NCBI GenBank assembly: GCA_026706665.1
Contig: JAPOYI010000224.1
Coordinates: 21,599 to 85,598 of the forward strand
DNA from: Gammaproteobacteria bacterium
GTDB lineage: Bacteria > Pseudomonadota > Gammaproteobacteria > Pseudomonadales > Azotimanducaceae
Length of the DNA stretch: 64,000 bases
Direction: 5' to 3'
The translations under genes were made by a program, and so were the position numbers. The notes under the pieces were generated by a model. It was not told the origin of the DNA. It ran no database searches and saw only the letters and a program-made list of their open reading frames with translations. This document shows, in pieces, positions 46,526 through 56,019 of the stretch; the first letter of the stretch is position 1; each line of letters begins with the position of its first letter.

Positions 46526-46984
46526 TCAGTTCGCGGGCTTTGGTTGAGCTTCCACCACGAGCGAGTGAGAGGCGGCGCGGTCGAGATCCTCCGGCAACGG
46601 GGTTCGGTCCCTCGCGAGACCCACCTCGTGGTACACGGCGTCTCCGGGGAACCGCGTCAGATAGCCGGACAGCAGCTCCCGGACCGTCGCGGGATCGTCG
46701 TCGATGACACGCGCGGTGCAGACGACATCGCGTCCGGCGAGGCGCAGCACCACCGTGGGGTCATGCTTCAGGTTCGGCCACCACTTCGCATCCCGGTTCG
46801 TGAACCAGCGGATCGTCGTGCCGACCCTGATGTAGCGCACCGGCGTCGTGTAGGTGCGGCCCGTGACCCGCCCGGTGAAGGTGATCAGCATCAGGCTCCG
46901 GCTCACGAGGGCATGCAGGGGCGAGCGCAGCAGCAACCGCATGCCGGCATTGATGACCACGAAGAGGGGTTCTGGAACTCTCAC
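46526..46984 (-). CDS. Nitroreductase/deazaflavin-dependent (DUF385-like) family protein
   Basis: TFTGRVTGRTYTTPVRYIRVGTTIRWFTNRDAKWWPNLKHDPTVVLRLAGRD. Confidence 0.75.
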   Translation of the reverse strand: MRVPEPLFVVINAGMRLLLRSPLHALVSRSLMLITFTGRVTGRTYTTPVRYIRVGTTIRWFTNRDAKWWPNLKHDPTVVLRLAGRDVVCTARVIDDDPATVRELLSGYLTRFPGDAVYHEVGLARDRTPLPEDLDRAASHSLVVEAQPKPAN

Positions 46985-46996
46985 GGCTCGCCCGAC

Positions 46997-48610
46997 TCAG
47001 GAAAGCGCGCGCTCGGCTTCCGACCGCGCCCACTCGTAGTCGGCCTTGCCGTTGGGCGCGCGCCTCACCTCGTCCACGAACACGATGCGTTTGGGTGACT
47101 TGTATCCCGCCAGGTGGCCGTGCGCGAAGTCGATCAGGTCCTGCTCGGAGATCGGGTTGCGGGCGGAAGCGACCGCGACGACCCGCTGGCCAAAACGTTC
47201 GTCGTCGATGCCGACGACGAGACAGTCGTAGACCTCTGCGTGTCTCTTGAGGGCTTCCTCCACTTCCTCGGGATAGACCTTCTCGCCAGCGGTATTGATG
47301 CAGTTGCTGCCGCGGCCAAGGAGCGTGATCGAGCCGTCGGACTCTACCGTCGCCCAGTCGCCGGCGAAGCTGTACCAGATGCCATCGATCTCCCTGAAGG
47401 TCTCGGCGGACTTTTCCGGATCCTTGTAGTAGCCGAAAGCCGCCGTACGGCCACTCGCCAGCATGCCGACTTCCCCGGACCCGGGTTCGACATCGCGACC
47501 GTCTTCCGTGAAAACACGGACCCCCGAGTTGATCCTGAACCTGGCGGTCTCGACGGGGCTGTCGCGCGTCGAGACGGACGTGGCGAGGCCCCCTTCGGTC
47601 GAGCCCATGGTGTCGAGAAGGGTCATGTCCTGGTGCTCGAGCAGGCGCTCCTTGACTTCGGCGCTCCACATGACGCCGCTGGATACGATCTGTTTCAGCG
47701 AGGAGATGTCGTAAGGATTGCTGCGCGCACTGGCATCGTTCAGCGCATCGAGCATGGGTCTCGCGAACGCGTCGCCGACGATGGTCACGGTCGTGCAGCG
47801 GTTGCGCTCTATCTCGCCCCATATCACGTGCGGGTCCAGGCCGAGTTTCGATATCGTCACGATCGTGCCCCCGCCGAGCAGCGGCATCATCGCCCCCAGC
47901 CACATGCCGGTGCCATGCATGAGGGGACAGGCGGTCAGGCTGACGGGCTGGTCCCCCCGCTCCGACAGTTCCCGGATGACCGCCGGCACGTCCTCGACCT
48001 GTTTCGGCGCGGCGTCGCGGCTGCCGAGAAGGAAGGCGGTGAGTCCGAAGACAAATGGGTGGTGGTGGTGCATCACGCCCTTCGGCATGCCGGTAGTGCC
48101 CCCGGTGTAGAGCATGTAGATGTCGTCGCCGGGCCGTTCCATGCGATCGAGCGGCAGATTTCCCCGGATGACCTGTTCGTAGTCGAAGACGTCGGGAAGT
48201 AGCGCCTCCGTGCCGTCGTCGACCTGGATATAGGTCGTAACCCGCGGTAGCCGGTTGCGGACCTCCCAGATGCGCGCCGCGTAGCAGGCCTGGAAGAAGA
48301 CGACCTCGGCGTCGGCGTTGTCGAGCAGGTAGGCGAGTTCGTCGAACTTGTAGCGGTAGTTGACATTCACGGGGACGCCGCGAGCCTTGAAGATGCCGTA
48401 CTGCGCTTCGAGGTATTCGTTCGAATTGTGCAGGTAGACGGCCGCCTTGCCATCGGGACGCAGGCCACGCGACTGCAGGAATCGCGCGACCCGTGCCGCG
48501 CGGTCGTCGTACTCGCGCCAGGTTCTCCGCACGTCGCCGCAGACGAGCGCGTCGCGGTTGGGAATCTCATCAGAGATTGCCTCCCAGACGGAGGCGAAGT
48601 GCAGGTCCAT
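46997..48610 (-). CDS. Acyl-CoA synthetase (AMP-binding)
   Basis: YMLYTGGTTGMPKGVMHHHH; LLDTMGSTEGGLATS; YSFAGDWATVESDGSITLLGRGSNCINTAGEKVYPEEVEEAL. Confidence 0.92.
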   Translation of the reverse strand: MDLHFASVWEAISDEIPNRDALVCGDVRRTWREYDDRAARVARFLQSRGLRPDGKAAVYLHNSNEYLEAQYGIFKARGVPVNVNYRYKFDELAYLLDNADAEVVFFQACYAARIWEVRNRLPRVTTYIQVDDGTEALLPDVFDYEQVIRGNLPLDRMERPGDDIYMLYTGGTTGMPKGVMHHHHPFVFGLTAFLLGSRDAAPKQVEDVPAVIRELSERGDQPVSLTACPLMHGTGMWLGAMMPLLGGGTIVTISKLGLDPHVIWGEIERNRCTTVTIVGDAFARPMLDALNDASARSNPYDISSLKQIVSSGVMWSAEVKERLLEHQDMTLLDTMGSTEGGLATSVSTRDSPVETARFRINSGVRVFTEDGRDVEPGSGEVGMLASGRTAAFGYYKDPEKSAETFREIDGIWYSFAGDWATVESDGSITLLGRGSNCINTAGEKVYPEEVEEALKRHAEVYDCLVVGIDDERFGQRVVAVASARNPISEQDLIDFAHGHLAGYKSPKRIVFVDEVRRAPNGKADYEWARSEAERALS

Positions 48611-48998
48611 CCTGGATCTTCCACTGGAATCGGGGATTGAAACTAATGAATCGGCGTGTGGATGTCACGTTTGCCACCGAAGGGGAGTGCCGGTCGGTGA
48701 TTTGAACAACCGGGGCAAGCACGATTGTCTGCGCGGGCTGTCGCGTAGTTGGCGCTTGAATGTTCAACAATTGGTGATTTTCGCCACCCAGTGTGACGTC
48801 AGTGCGCCTCGTGATGCGGCGAGTCGAGAATCGGATCTGCGCATTGACGCGTGATTCGAGCCGAAATCGCTGGATTCGTGCGCTGCGCCGTAATTTGATG
48901 GGTCTGAAACGTCCGGTCTGGAGAAATACGCAAGGTGAATTGAACCTGGCACGTTTCTTGATGCCAAAGAATGTACCGGACGTGTTGAGAAAGGGGTC

Positions 48999-49172
48999 AT
49001 GTTCAGGCTGTCGCGAATACATGCGCCGCGCGGCACGCTGGCGGCGTTTGCCCTGGTCGTCGTGGCGATGCTCCTGTTCGGCATCATCGCGCAGGCGCAT
49101 GGACCGGTCGCTGCTCCTTCGGTCTGCATGGCTGAACTCGACGCGTCACTGGTGGGAATCTCGGAACGGTAG
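48999..49172 (+). CDS. Small membrane/exported protein (57 aa)
   Basis: MFRLSRIHAPRGTLAAFALVVVAMLLFGIIAQAHG...; TAGGAGG at its stop is the RBS of the following PspC gene. Confidence 0.5.
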   Translation: MFRLSRIHAPRGTLAAFALVVVAMLLFGIIAQAHGPVAAPSVCMAELDASLVGISER

Positions 49173-49181
49173 GAGGCTCGA

Positions 49182-49409
49182 ATGAGCTACGAAGCGGACG
49201 AAATCGACCGTGACCGCCTCGCGCTGGATTACGGCCAGCGCTGGATCGGGGGCGTTTGTGCCGGATTCGCAACCTGTTTTGATATCGATCCGGCGATTGT
49301 ACGGGTCGGATTGGTGGTAACCGGCCTGTTCTTTCCGAAGATCGTTGTCGCTGCCTACCTGATAGCGTGGCTAGTCCTCGACCGGCGCGAACCACGCCCC
49401 CAAGACTAA
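49182..49409 (+). CDS. PspC domain protein
   Basis: QRWIGGVCAGFATCFDIDPAIVRVGLVVTGLFFPKIVVAAYLIAWLVLDRR. Confidence 0.85.
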   Translation: MSYEADEIDRDRLALDYGQRWIGGVCAGFATCFDIDPAIVRVGLVVTGLFFPKIVVAAYLIAWLVLDRREPRPQD

Positions 49410-49515
49410 GGCGGGCCCTCCCGACAGGTCGTGGATTACGTGCCGCCTGGCGCTTGCCCCGAGCTGCCCTGCATTCAAGGTCCGCATCGTTGGAGTCAAT
49501 GATACGCTAATTCCA

Positions 49516-50292
49516 ATGGCTGTCGGGGATGGTGCCGCTCGAAGCGATGTGAAGAGACCCGTGGCGGTGGTCATCCCCGCGTACCGATGCTCGGACCGCA
49601 TTCTGGACGTGCTGGCGCGGATCGAAGAGTCGATCTCCCTTGTCGTCGTGGTGGACGACCGCTGTCCCGAACGAACCGGCGAAATGGTGCGGCGATTGGT
49701 TGACGATTCGAGGGTTCGCGTCATTTTGAATGATCGCAACCTTGGGGTAGGCGGCGCCTCGGCTGTTGGATTCGCCGAGGCGTACGGGGCTGGCGCGGAG
49801 ATCATCGTCAAGCTCGACGGCGACGGTCAGCACTTTCCGGAGCAGGTGCCCGGCCTCGTCAGGCCCCTTGCGCTCGGCGAGGCCGACATGGTGAAGGGCA
49901 ATCGCTTGTTCGATCTTGCGGTCTGCCTGCGAAGAATGCCGATCGGGCGGCTGCTCGCGAACGTGACGCTGTCTCTCGTTTCCAAACCGGTGACGGGATA
50001 CTGGGACGTCGCTGACCCGGCCTGCGGCTTCTTCGCTATGCATCGGAAGATCGTCGACCGGCTGCCGTGGCCAGAGATCGACAACGGCTACTTCTTCGAG
50101 ACGGATCTGCTCTTCTGGCTGGGTACGCTGGGGGCCAGGGTCGCCATGGTCCCGATGGTGCCGGTCTACTTCAATGCGGGGTCAAGCGGGAGGAGGGTCC
50201 AATTATGGCGGGAAGCTGTGCCGTTCGCTTTCAAGTCCCTTCGAAACCTGGTACGGCGAGTGGCGCGGCGGTCACTCTCGGATATCCCCTGA
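49516..50292 (+). CDS. Glycosyltransferase family 2 (dolichyl-phosphate-mannose-synthase-like)
   Basis: VAVVIPAYRCSDRILDVLARIEESISLVVVVDDRCPERTGE; IIVKLDGDGQHFPEQVPGLV. Confidence 0.88.
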   Translation: MAVGDGAARSDVKRPVAVVIPAYRCSDRILDVLARIEESISLVVVVDDRCPERTGEMVRRLVDDSRVRVILNDRNLGVGGASAVGFAEAYGAGAEIIVKLDGDGQHFPEQVPGLVRPLALGEADMVKGNRLFDLAVCLRRMPIGRLLANVTLSLVSKPVTGYWDVADPACGFFAMHRKIVDRLPWPEIDNGYFFETDLLFWLGTLGARVAMVPMVPVYFNAGSSGRRVQLWREAVPFAFKSLRNLVRRVARRSLSDIP

Positions 50293-52218
50293 CGGCTCTG
50301 GTTGGGTCGTCCCGTCGAACACGGTACGGTGGACGACAAAGCCGTCCGCGCCCAGTTCCGAATCCGACACGGGAGTCAGCCAGCGCGGCGGCGCGCCCCG
50401 CGCCAATCGCGCGTAGAGGCCATCCGGCCCGGCCCGTTCGAGGTACCAGTCGTGATACAGCCAACCCTTCGAGGCGGGACATTGCAGGACGAATTCCACG
50501 TTCCGGCGCTCGGCGATCTCCCTGGCCGACTCGGGCGCCGACAGCAGCATGGCGCGAACGTCCGACATGCCTTCCGCGTTGCGGTGGCAGCCGGACGCCA
50601 CGACTCCCAGTCCGCTGAAGTGCGCGAGTTCCGGGCCCGGGGCGGCGTAGGTGGCTATCGTTCCGCCGCGCTCGCGCGCAAGCCCGGCCAGCGCGGCGCC
50701 AACGGAGGGCCAGTCGCAATCATCGTCATTTCCGAAGGAGCCGAGGCGGTGATGGCTCGCCTCATCGGCAGGGAGGTCGTCCGTCGCCCACCACCCCAGG
50801 TACGGCGAGAGCATGGCGCAGAGCATGGCGATCCCGGCGGTCGCGGCGCGCAGTCCCGCCGGTGCCCTCATGCGGAAGAACCGCGCCAGATCCGCCGCGG
50901 CGGCGCCAAGCGCGATGGAAGCGAACACCGTGTAGTGCTGAAGCAGGCGCCACTGCCAGAAGGCGAGGGCCGCCCCGACCGCCATGCCCAGCGCGAGGAC
51001 CATCCACGTCTCGCGCCCCGGGCCGGGTCGCAGGCCCCAGCCCGCTCGGGCTGCCGCGAAGCCGAACGGGAACAGGTAAGAGCCCAGAAGGCCGGGAATC
51101 GCCGCGAACAGCAGACCCGCCCCGCGATCGGCCCTCGATCCGTCGAAAAGGCCGTGGTCCTCCGCGTCGAAATTCCGGTAGTTGCCCAGCAAGAACTCCG
51201 GCACGTCGGTCCACATCGGTAGGAGGAAGAACTCCGGCGCGGCGGTCCACAAGGCCAGCAGCGCTCCTCCCCCGGCGACTGCCGCCGCCGCGATGCGCAG
51301 GCCGGCCCCAAGGTCGGGCCAACGCCGCTGCGCCAGGGCGAGCGCGCCCGTCGCGGTCACGAGTGCCGCCGCCATCAGGACATGCGACCCGGAGAGCCGA
51401 TCCAGCTCCAATGATGTCCATTCTGTCGCCGGACGCTCGACCGCCAGGGCGGCGGTGAGCGCGACTGCCATCCCGAGTGCGTACAGCCACAAGCCGCGGA
51501 CTCTCCAGTCCCCGCCCCATGCGACCCAGGCCAGCCCCATCGCCAGGACCACGATGCCCGCGGGGACCAGCATCTCCGTTCCCGACCAGACTCCGATCCC
51601 CGCCGCCACCCCCGCCGCGCCCGCCAGGCGTCCGGCGTTTCCGGTCGCGCTTGCGTGCCGCAGGACCAATGCGATGGTCAAGACGGTGAGGCACAGATGC
51701 AGCGCATGGTGGTCGAATTCCCGCAGGCCGAAACGGGAGTACGCCATCGGCATCATCAGGAACGCCAGCACCGCGAGAAGCGTGCCGCCGGGCCTCAGCA
51801 CGGCCGCGGCGCCCCACGCGAGCGCCAGCGCCGTCACCACGTGCAGCAGTGGGCCGGACAGCATTCCCGCGATCCGCGCGGCGTCCTCCGGCGGCAGACC
51901 CAGCCGAAGCGGTGCCGCCAAGCCGAGCACCACCGCCGCGTAGGGTGCCGTGAGATGCGTTTCGAGACCGTATGGCGCGTTATGCTGCCGGACGACCGGG
52001 CTCCATCGGGAGGTCTCGATCCACCCCTCGACGAGCGCCAGCCATGTATAGCCATCGCCGTCGGTCAATTCGCGCTGGTCGAGCGCACCCGCGTTGAGCC
52101 CCATGCAGGAGACCTGGAACAGCAGCGTGAGCGCCGCCGCCGCGAACAGCGAAACGGTTTGCCTCCGCGCCCGGGAGAGAACCCCGGAATCCCCTGATGG
52201 TCGGGACTGGATGGTCAA
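50272..52218 (-). CDS. STT3-like membrane glycosyltransferase (TTG start as tracked)
   Basis: ELTDGDGYTWLALVEGWIETSRW; LREFDHHALHLCLTVLTIALVL; multi-TM with soluble C-terminus. Confidence 0.65.
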   Translation of the reverse strand: MTIQSRPSGDSGVLSRARRQTVSLFAAAALTLLFQVSCMGLNAGALDQRELTDGDGYTWLALVEGWIETSRWSPVVRQHNAPYGLETHLTAPYAAVVLGLAAPLRLGLPPEDAARIAGMLSGPLLHVVTALALAWGAAAVLRPGGTLLAVLAFLMMPMAYSRFGLREFDHHALHLCLTVLTIALVLRHASATGNAGRLAGAAGVAAGIGVWSGTEMLVPAGIVVLAMGLAWVAWGGDWRVRGLWLYALGMAVALTAALAVERPATEWTSLELDRLSGSHVLMAAALVTATGALALAQRRWPDLGAGLRIAAAAVAGGGALLALWTAAPEFFLLPMWTDVPEFLLGNYRNFDAEDHGLFDGSRADRGAGLLFAAIPGLLGSYLFPFGFAAARAGWGLRPGPGRETWMVLALGMAVGAALAFWQWRLLQHYTVFASIALGAAAADLARFFRMRAPAGLRAATAGIAMLCAMLSPYLGWWATDDLPADEASHHRLGSFGNDDDCDWPSVGAALAGLARERGGTIATYAAPGPELAHFSGLGVVASGCHRNAEGMSDVRAMLLSAPESAREIAERRNVEFVLQCPASKGWLYHDWYLERAGPDGLYARLARGAPPRWLTPVSDSELGADGFVVHRTVFDGTTQPEPSGDIRE

Positions 52219-52259
52219 TCGGGTGCTCGGTGCCGCCCGTCGCGCATGGACACCGGCAC

Positions 52260-52309
52260 CTGACGCCCTCCTCGGGTTGTCGCGGTCGCGACCGGATTAT
52301 ACGCCGCGC
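52260..52309 (-). promoter_or_regulatory. Promoter/5'UTR-like cassette upstream of STT3-like gene (copy 2)
   Basis: Minus strand GCGCGGCGTATAATCCGGTCGCGACCGCGACAACCCGAGGAGGGCGTCAG, alignable end to end with 43187-43236. Confidence 0.65.
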
Positions 52310-52384
52310 GGTGGCCTGGAAAACGCTGGCTGGCGGGGAACCCGCCGTAAGCGAAGCGCAACGTACTCTCGCCGGGAGCGCAAC

Positions 52385-52567
52385 GGTTCCGGCCAGGCGA
52401 CGCCGGTCGACGAGGAAAGTCCCTTGTACAAGTGCGGCTGGTCACCGTTTTCCGGATTGACCTTCGGAGCGCGCGTCACGCACACGTTTATCAACGGGCA
52501 CCTGGTGTTCGCGGATGAGGAGGTGCGCGACAGGTCCCGGGCCATGGCGCTGGAGTTTGATCGCTAG
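52385..52567 (+). pseudogene. 3' remnant of a second dihydroorotase-like gene
   Basis: ATPVDEESPLYKCGWSPFSGLTFGARVTHTFINGHLVFADEEVRDRSRAMALEFDR* parallels the C-terminus of the gene at 44594-45904. Confidence 0.85.
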
Positions 52568-52986
52568 CCGTGCCGGCACTGGCTCCCGATATCCGGCAAC
52601 CGTTTGAGATCCACGCGGTCAACCTTGGCAAGGCGGTGTCCGGCAAGATCGACGACGGCCTGCGCCTGCTCAAGCGGAATGTAGCCGAGCAGCGCTTCGT
52701 GTCTACCGCCGGCGGGTTCCATATCGATGAAGAGCACCTCCGCCAGAACTTGGCGGAATGACCCGAACCGCAAGAGGATTGGGCCGCAGATGTCTCCGGT
52801 CACGACAGACTGACTGGCGGTCTCGACGTGTACGGTATCGTAGACCGTGAGCTGGCCAAGGCGAGGTCGCCACGCGCTCGGCAGGGTGAGATGCGCCGCG
52901 CCCGTGTCGACCAGGACATCGCATACGATCCTGCAACTCGGGTCCGAGCCGTTCTCGATGGTTGCTTCGACGACTATCCGACCCAT
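52564..52986 (-). CDS. Retropepsin-like (clan AA) aspartic protease family protein
   Basis: CDVLVDTGAAHLTLPSAWRPRLG; EVLFIDMEPAGGRHEALLGYIPLEQAQAVVDLAGHRL. Confidence 0.75.
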   Translation of the reverse strand: MGRIVVEATIENGSDPSCRIVCDVLVDTGAAHLTLPSAWRPRLGQLTVYDTVHVETASQSVVTGDICGPILLRFGSFRQVLAEVLFIDMEPAGGRHEALLGYIPLEQAQAVVDLAGHRLAKVDRVDLKRLPDIGSQCRHG

Positions 52987-53165
52987 GTAGGACTTTGCTG
53001 CACGGAAGTTGACGCTTGGAGAGCTTACAGCCCGGCGAGCGACCGGTCACTTCCTGCAAACTCTCTGCACCTGGGAGGCGAGGCCGGACACCAAGCGTGT
53101 GGGTGGCGACACGAACGTCACCTTGCGGCAATGAAAGTGTGTGCGGGGATCACCCACTGCAAAGA

Positions 53166-53630
53166 TCATTCGAACACCGCGAAGTTCATTCCCATGTATT
53201 TGGCGATCTTCGCTCTCGCGGCCTCCTGGGACCCCCGGCCCTTGATTCGATTGCAGTTCGCGCAGAGAAGCTGAAAGTTATCCACCCAATCCTGGTCGCC
53301 CGTCGCCCCTGGAATGATGTGGTCCATTTCGACGTGTTGAATTCCGCCCATCTCCTTTATGCTGCGATCCAGCAAGGCCAGAGGCTTGTGTGTCGGGAAA
53401 CCGATCCGCTCTTGCGCCGCAGCGTTAATCGGGTCCATGTCTGCCCAAATGTCTCTCACCGCAATTTCATTCCTGAAATTTCCGCTGCCGAATATCCCGT
53501 CCATCACCAATTTGAGATAGTGACTCGCAGTCGGGTCGCAATGGAGATAGATCGAGCCGGTCGGCTTGAGGACGCGTTTCAGTTCGAACCACCGGGGCGA
53601 CATCATCATCAGGTACGAGAACATTCCTTT
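53166..53630 (-). pseudogene. Internally deleted DNA adenine methyltransferase-HNH gene remnant
   Basis: VLKPTGSIYLHCDPTASHYLKLVMDGIFGSGNFRNEI + INAAAQERIGFPTHKPLALLDRSIK + HVEMDHIIPGATGDQDWVDNFQLLCANCNRIKGRGSQE. Confidence 0.7.
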
Positions 53631-53796
53631 CGAATGCGTTCTTTGGGCCGCGTGGATGAGAGATCCCTTCGTAGTTCATGGTCTTTTGGAGCGCAAGGTT
53701 CGCATGGGCGGAAACACATGGAATCCCATTCAGATCAGAGGCTAGACTCCCAGTGTTGATTGGCCGCGGCGCGCAACCGGGGTACGCTCTGCCCCG

Positions 53797-54975
53797 ATGT
53801 ACCTGCTCGAATACCGTGTTCCCATCAGCGCAGCGCTGCTGGTGTTCTCGTTCGCTTCGGTGTTCGTCCTTACGAGTCAGACCGGCTCCAGTATTCCGAC
53901 CTATCTGCTCGCCATCCTGACCCTTGCGGCGTGCCGCCGCTGGGCGGGGCTCTGGCTTGACTGGACCTTTCTCTGCGCCGTGGCGCTCATCGGCTACCTG
54001 GCGGCATCGAGCTTCTGGTCGGACGGATTCGACGCTCGGGACACGTTCAGCCGATGGGCTCGGGCACTGGTGCTGGTGTCCTTCGTCGTGGCCGCGGCCG
54101 AGGGGTTCCGTACCGACTGGTTCTTTCGAAGGCTGACCCTGGCGATCGCCTTGTTCGCCGGCGCGGCGGCGGCGGTAGCGCTGGTCCGGTTCTTCGTGTT
54201 TCCCCCGGACGACGGCCGCTTGGGCGGGTTGGGGCAACTTGAGTGCCAGGTTTGTGCCGCCCTGATATTCGGTGTGGCACTTTTGTGCACGCTTTACTGG
54301 GTGTTCGAGGCGCCGTCGCTACGCTGGCGGGCGTTGGCGGCGCTGAACGCACTGTGCCTGTTGTCGGCGGTGGTGTTGACGGACTCCCGGAATGCCTGGG
54401 TGGCCGTGCCGTTCGCCGGTATCGTTTACCTGGTTTCCCGGCGCTCGAAGTCGGCCACCGCGTTCGCCGTGATCGTGATCGCCATTGCCGCTGTGTCACT
54501 GGCTATGGTGGGGGGGCTGCTGGCAAGCCCGGCAAGCGAGTTCCTGCTGCCGCGCGGCGACAGTTTTCGACCGGCGATCTGGGGGGAAATCCTCTCGCGC
54601 GCACTGGTGGGCAGTCCGTGGCTGGGCAACGGCGTCCTGACCGGGGACGATGTCCTGATCGGCTGCTATCTGATGGTGCATCCGCACAACATGTATCTCG
54701 CCGTGTTGTTCCAGGGCGGACTCGTCGCGGTCGCCCTGTTCGCCGCCGTGCTCGCGCTCTCCATTCGGACCCTGCTCCTGAACTTCCCGCGGGAGGAGGC
54801 GAAGCTCGCGCTGGGAATCTATGCGCTGGCATTGCCCGCATACCTGCTCGACGGCCACGAACTGCTCACCAGGATTGGCTGGACGTGGCTGCTGGTCTGG
54901 TTGCCGGTCGCGATCAGCGTCGCGCTAAGCGGCGGCGGCCGACTCGATGACGCGAATCGTTTCGGCGGCGGCTGA
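53797..54975 (+). CDS. O-antigen ligase/polymerase-like membrane protein
   Basis: ~10 TM helices; DSRNAWVAVPFAGIVYL; HPHNMYLAVLFQGGLVAVALF. Confidence 0.8.
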   Translation: MYLLEYRVPISAALLVFSFASVFVLTSQTGSSIPTYLLAILTLAACRRWAGLWLDWTFLCAVALIGYLAASSFWSDGFDARDTFSRWARALVLVSFVVAAAEGFRTDWFFRRLTLAIALFAGAAAAVALVRFFVFPPDDGRLGGLGQLECQVCAALIFGVALLCTLYWVFEAPSLRWRALAALNALCLLSAVVLTDSRNAWVAVPFAGIVYLVSRRSKSATAFAVIVIAIAAVSLAMVGGLLASPASEFLLPRGDSFRPAIWGEILSRALVGSPWLGNGVLTGDDVLIGCYLMVHPHNMYLAVLFQGGLVAVALFAAVLALSIRTLLLNFPREEAKLALGIYALALPAYLLDGHELLTRIGWTWLLVWLPVAISVALSGGGRLDDANRFGGG

Positions 54976-56019
54976 GTCCCAGGAGAAATCCATCGCCCGC
55001 CGCCGGGCGGCGCCGGCCAATCGCGATCGAAGCGAGGTGTCCGTCATCATGCGCTTCAGTCCGCGGGCGATGTCATCGATGGATGCCGGATCGACGAACA
55101 GGCCCGCATCGCCTGCAATCTCAGGCATGGAAGACGTGTTGCCGGTGAGCACGGGCTTGCCGAAGGTCATCGCTTCGATGATCGGCAGACCGAAGCCTTC
55201 GTAGAGACTTGGCATCGCGACAAAATCGCAACCGGCGTACTGCGCGAGCAGGTCTTCGTCTTCCAGTGACCCCAGGGCATGAACGCGGGACTCCAGCCCA
55301 TGCGCCCGGACGAGCGCGTCCGGCTTTGGCATGCGCCAGCCCGCGCCTCCGACAAGATGGAGGTCGTGTTGCACGTCGTCCCTGATCCGCGCGAAAGCCG
55401 CCATCAGCCGGCGGAGGTTCTTCCTTGGCTCCACCGTGCCGACGAAGAGTCCATACGGTCGGGGGACGCATGGAACGGGGATCTCCGGCGGTGAGACGAA
55501 TGACGCCGCGTGTATGACCGTCGTCTTGTGGGCGGCCTCGGGGAAGTGGCGCTGGATGGAGCACTTGGTCGCGCGTGATAGTGCGATGAGGCGGTTTGCC
55601 CTCGTGATGGAAGGCGGCATCATCGTCCGTTCGAGGAGGTACCCCAGTGGCCGCATGGTGTTCGGGGCGTGCTTCCAGACCAGGTCGTGGATCGTGACCA
55701 CTGCGGGCGTCGGCAGCCGAATCGGCACGCGGTGCCGTGGCGACCAGAAAACGTCCGCCCGATCAAGCGCGGCCCAGCGCGGAAACAGCACCTGGGCATG
55801 CAGTTCTCCCAGCAGGCCGGGTGTCCGGACGACGACATTCGGCGGAATGGCCCGAGGCGTCTCCAGCGAAGCCGGGGGCTTCTCCCGGGCGGGCGCGGGT
55901 CCATACAGAAACCACTGGTGGGTAGAGTCCTTCAACAACCGTCGAAGCAGTTCCGCAAGGTAGCGGCCGATACCTGTCCTGGGCGCGAACAGGGGGCGGG
56001 CGTCGACCGCGATCCTCAT
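54925..56019 (-). CDS. Glycosyltransferase family 4
   Basis: MRIAVDARPLFAPRTGIGRYLAELL; VGTVEPRKNLRRLMAAF; MPSLYEGFGLPIIEAMTFGKPVLTGNTSSMPEIAGDAGLFVDP. Confidence 0.92.
   Translation of the reverse strand: MRIAVDARPLFAPRTGIGRYLAELLRRLLKDSTHQWFLYGPAPAREKPPASLETPRAIPPNVVVRTPGLLGELHAQVLFPRWAALDRADVFWSPRHRVPIRLPTPAVVTIHDLVWKHAPNTMRPLGYLLERTMMPPSITRANRLIALSRATKCSIQRHFPEAAHKTTVIHAASFVSPPEIPVPCVPRPYGLFVGTVEPRKNLRRLMAAFARIRDDVQHDLHLVGGAGWRMPKPDALVRAHGLESRVHALGSLEDEDLLAQYAGCDFVAMPSLYEGFGLPIIEAMTFGKPVLTGNTSSMPEIAGDAGLFVDPASIDDIARGLKRMMTDTSLRSRLAGAARRRAMDFSWDSAAAETIRVIESAAAA

Noticed and set aside
53467-54237. 256-aa minus-strand ORF near the methyltransferase remnant
   Set aside because: Antisense to the O-antigen ligase-like gene; not needed to explain the remnant
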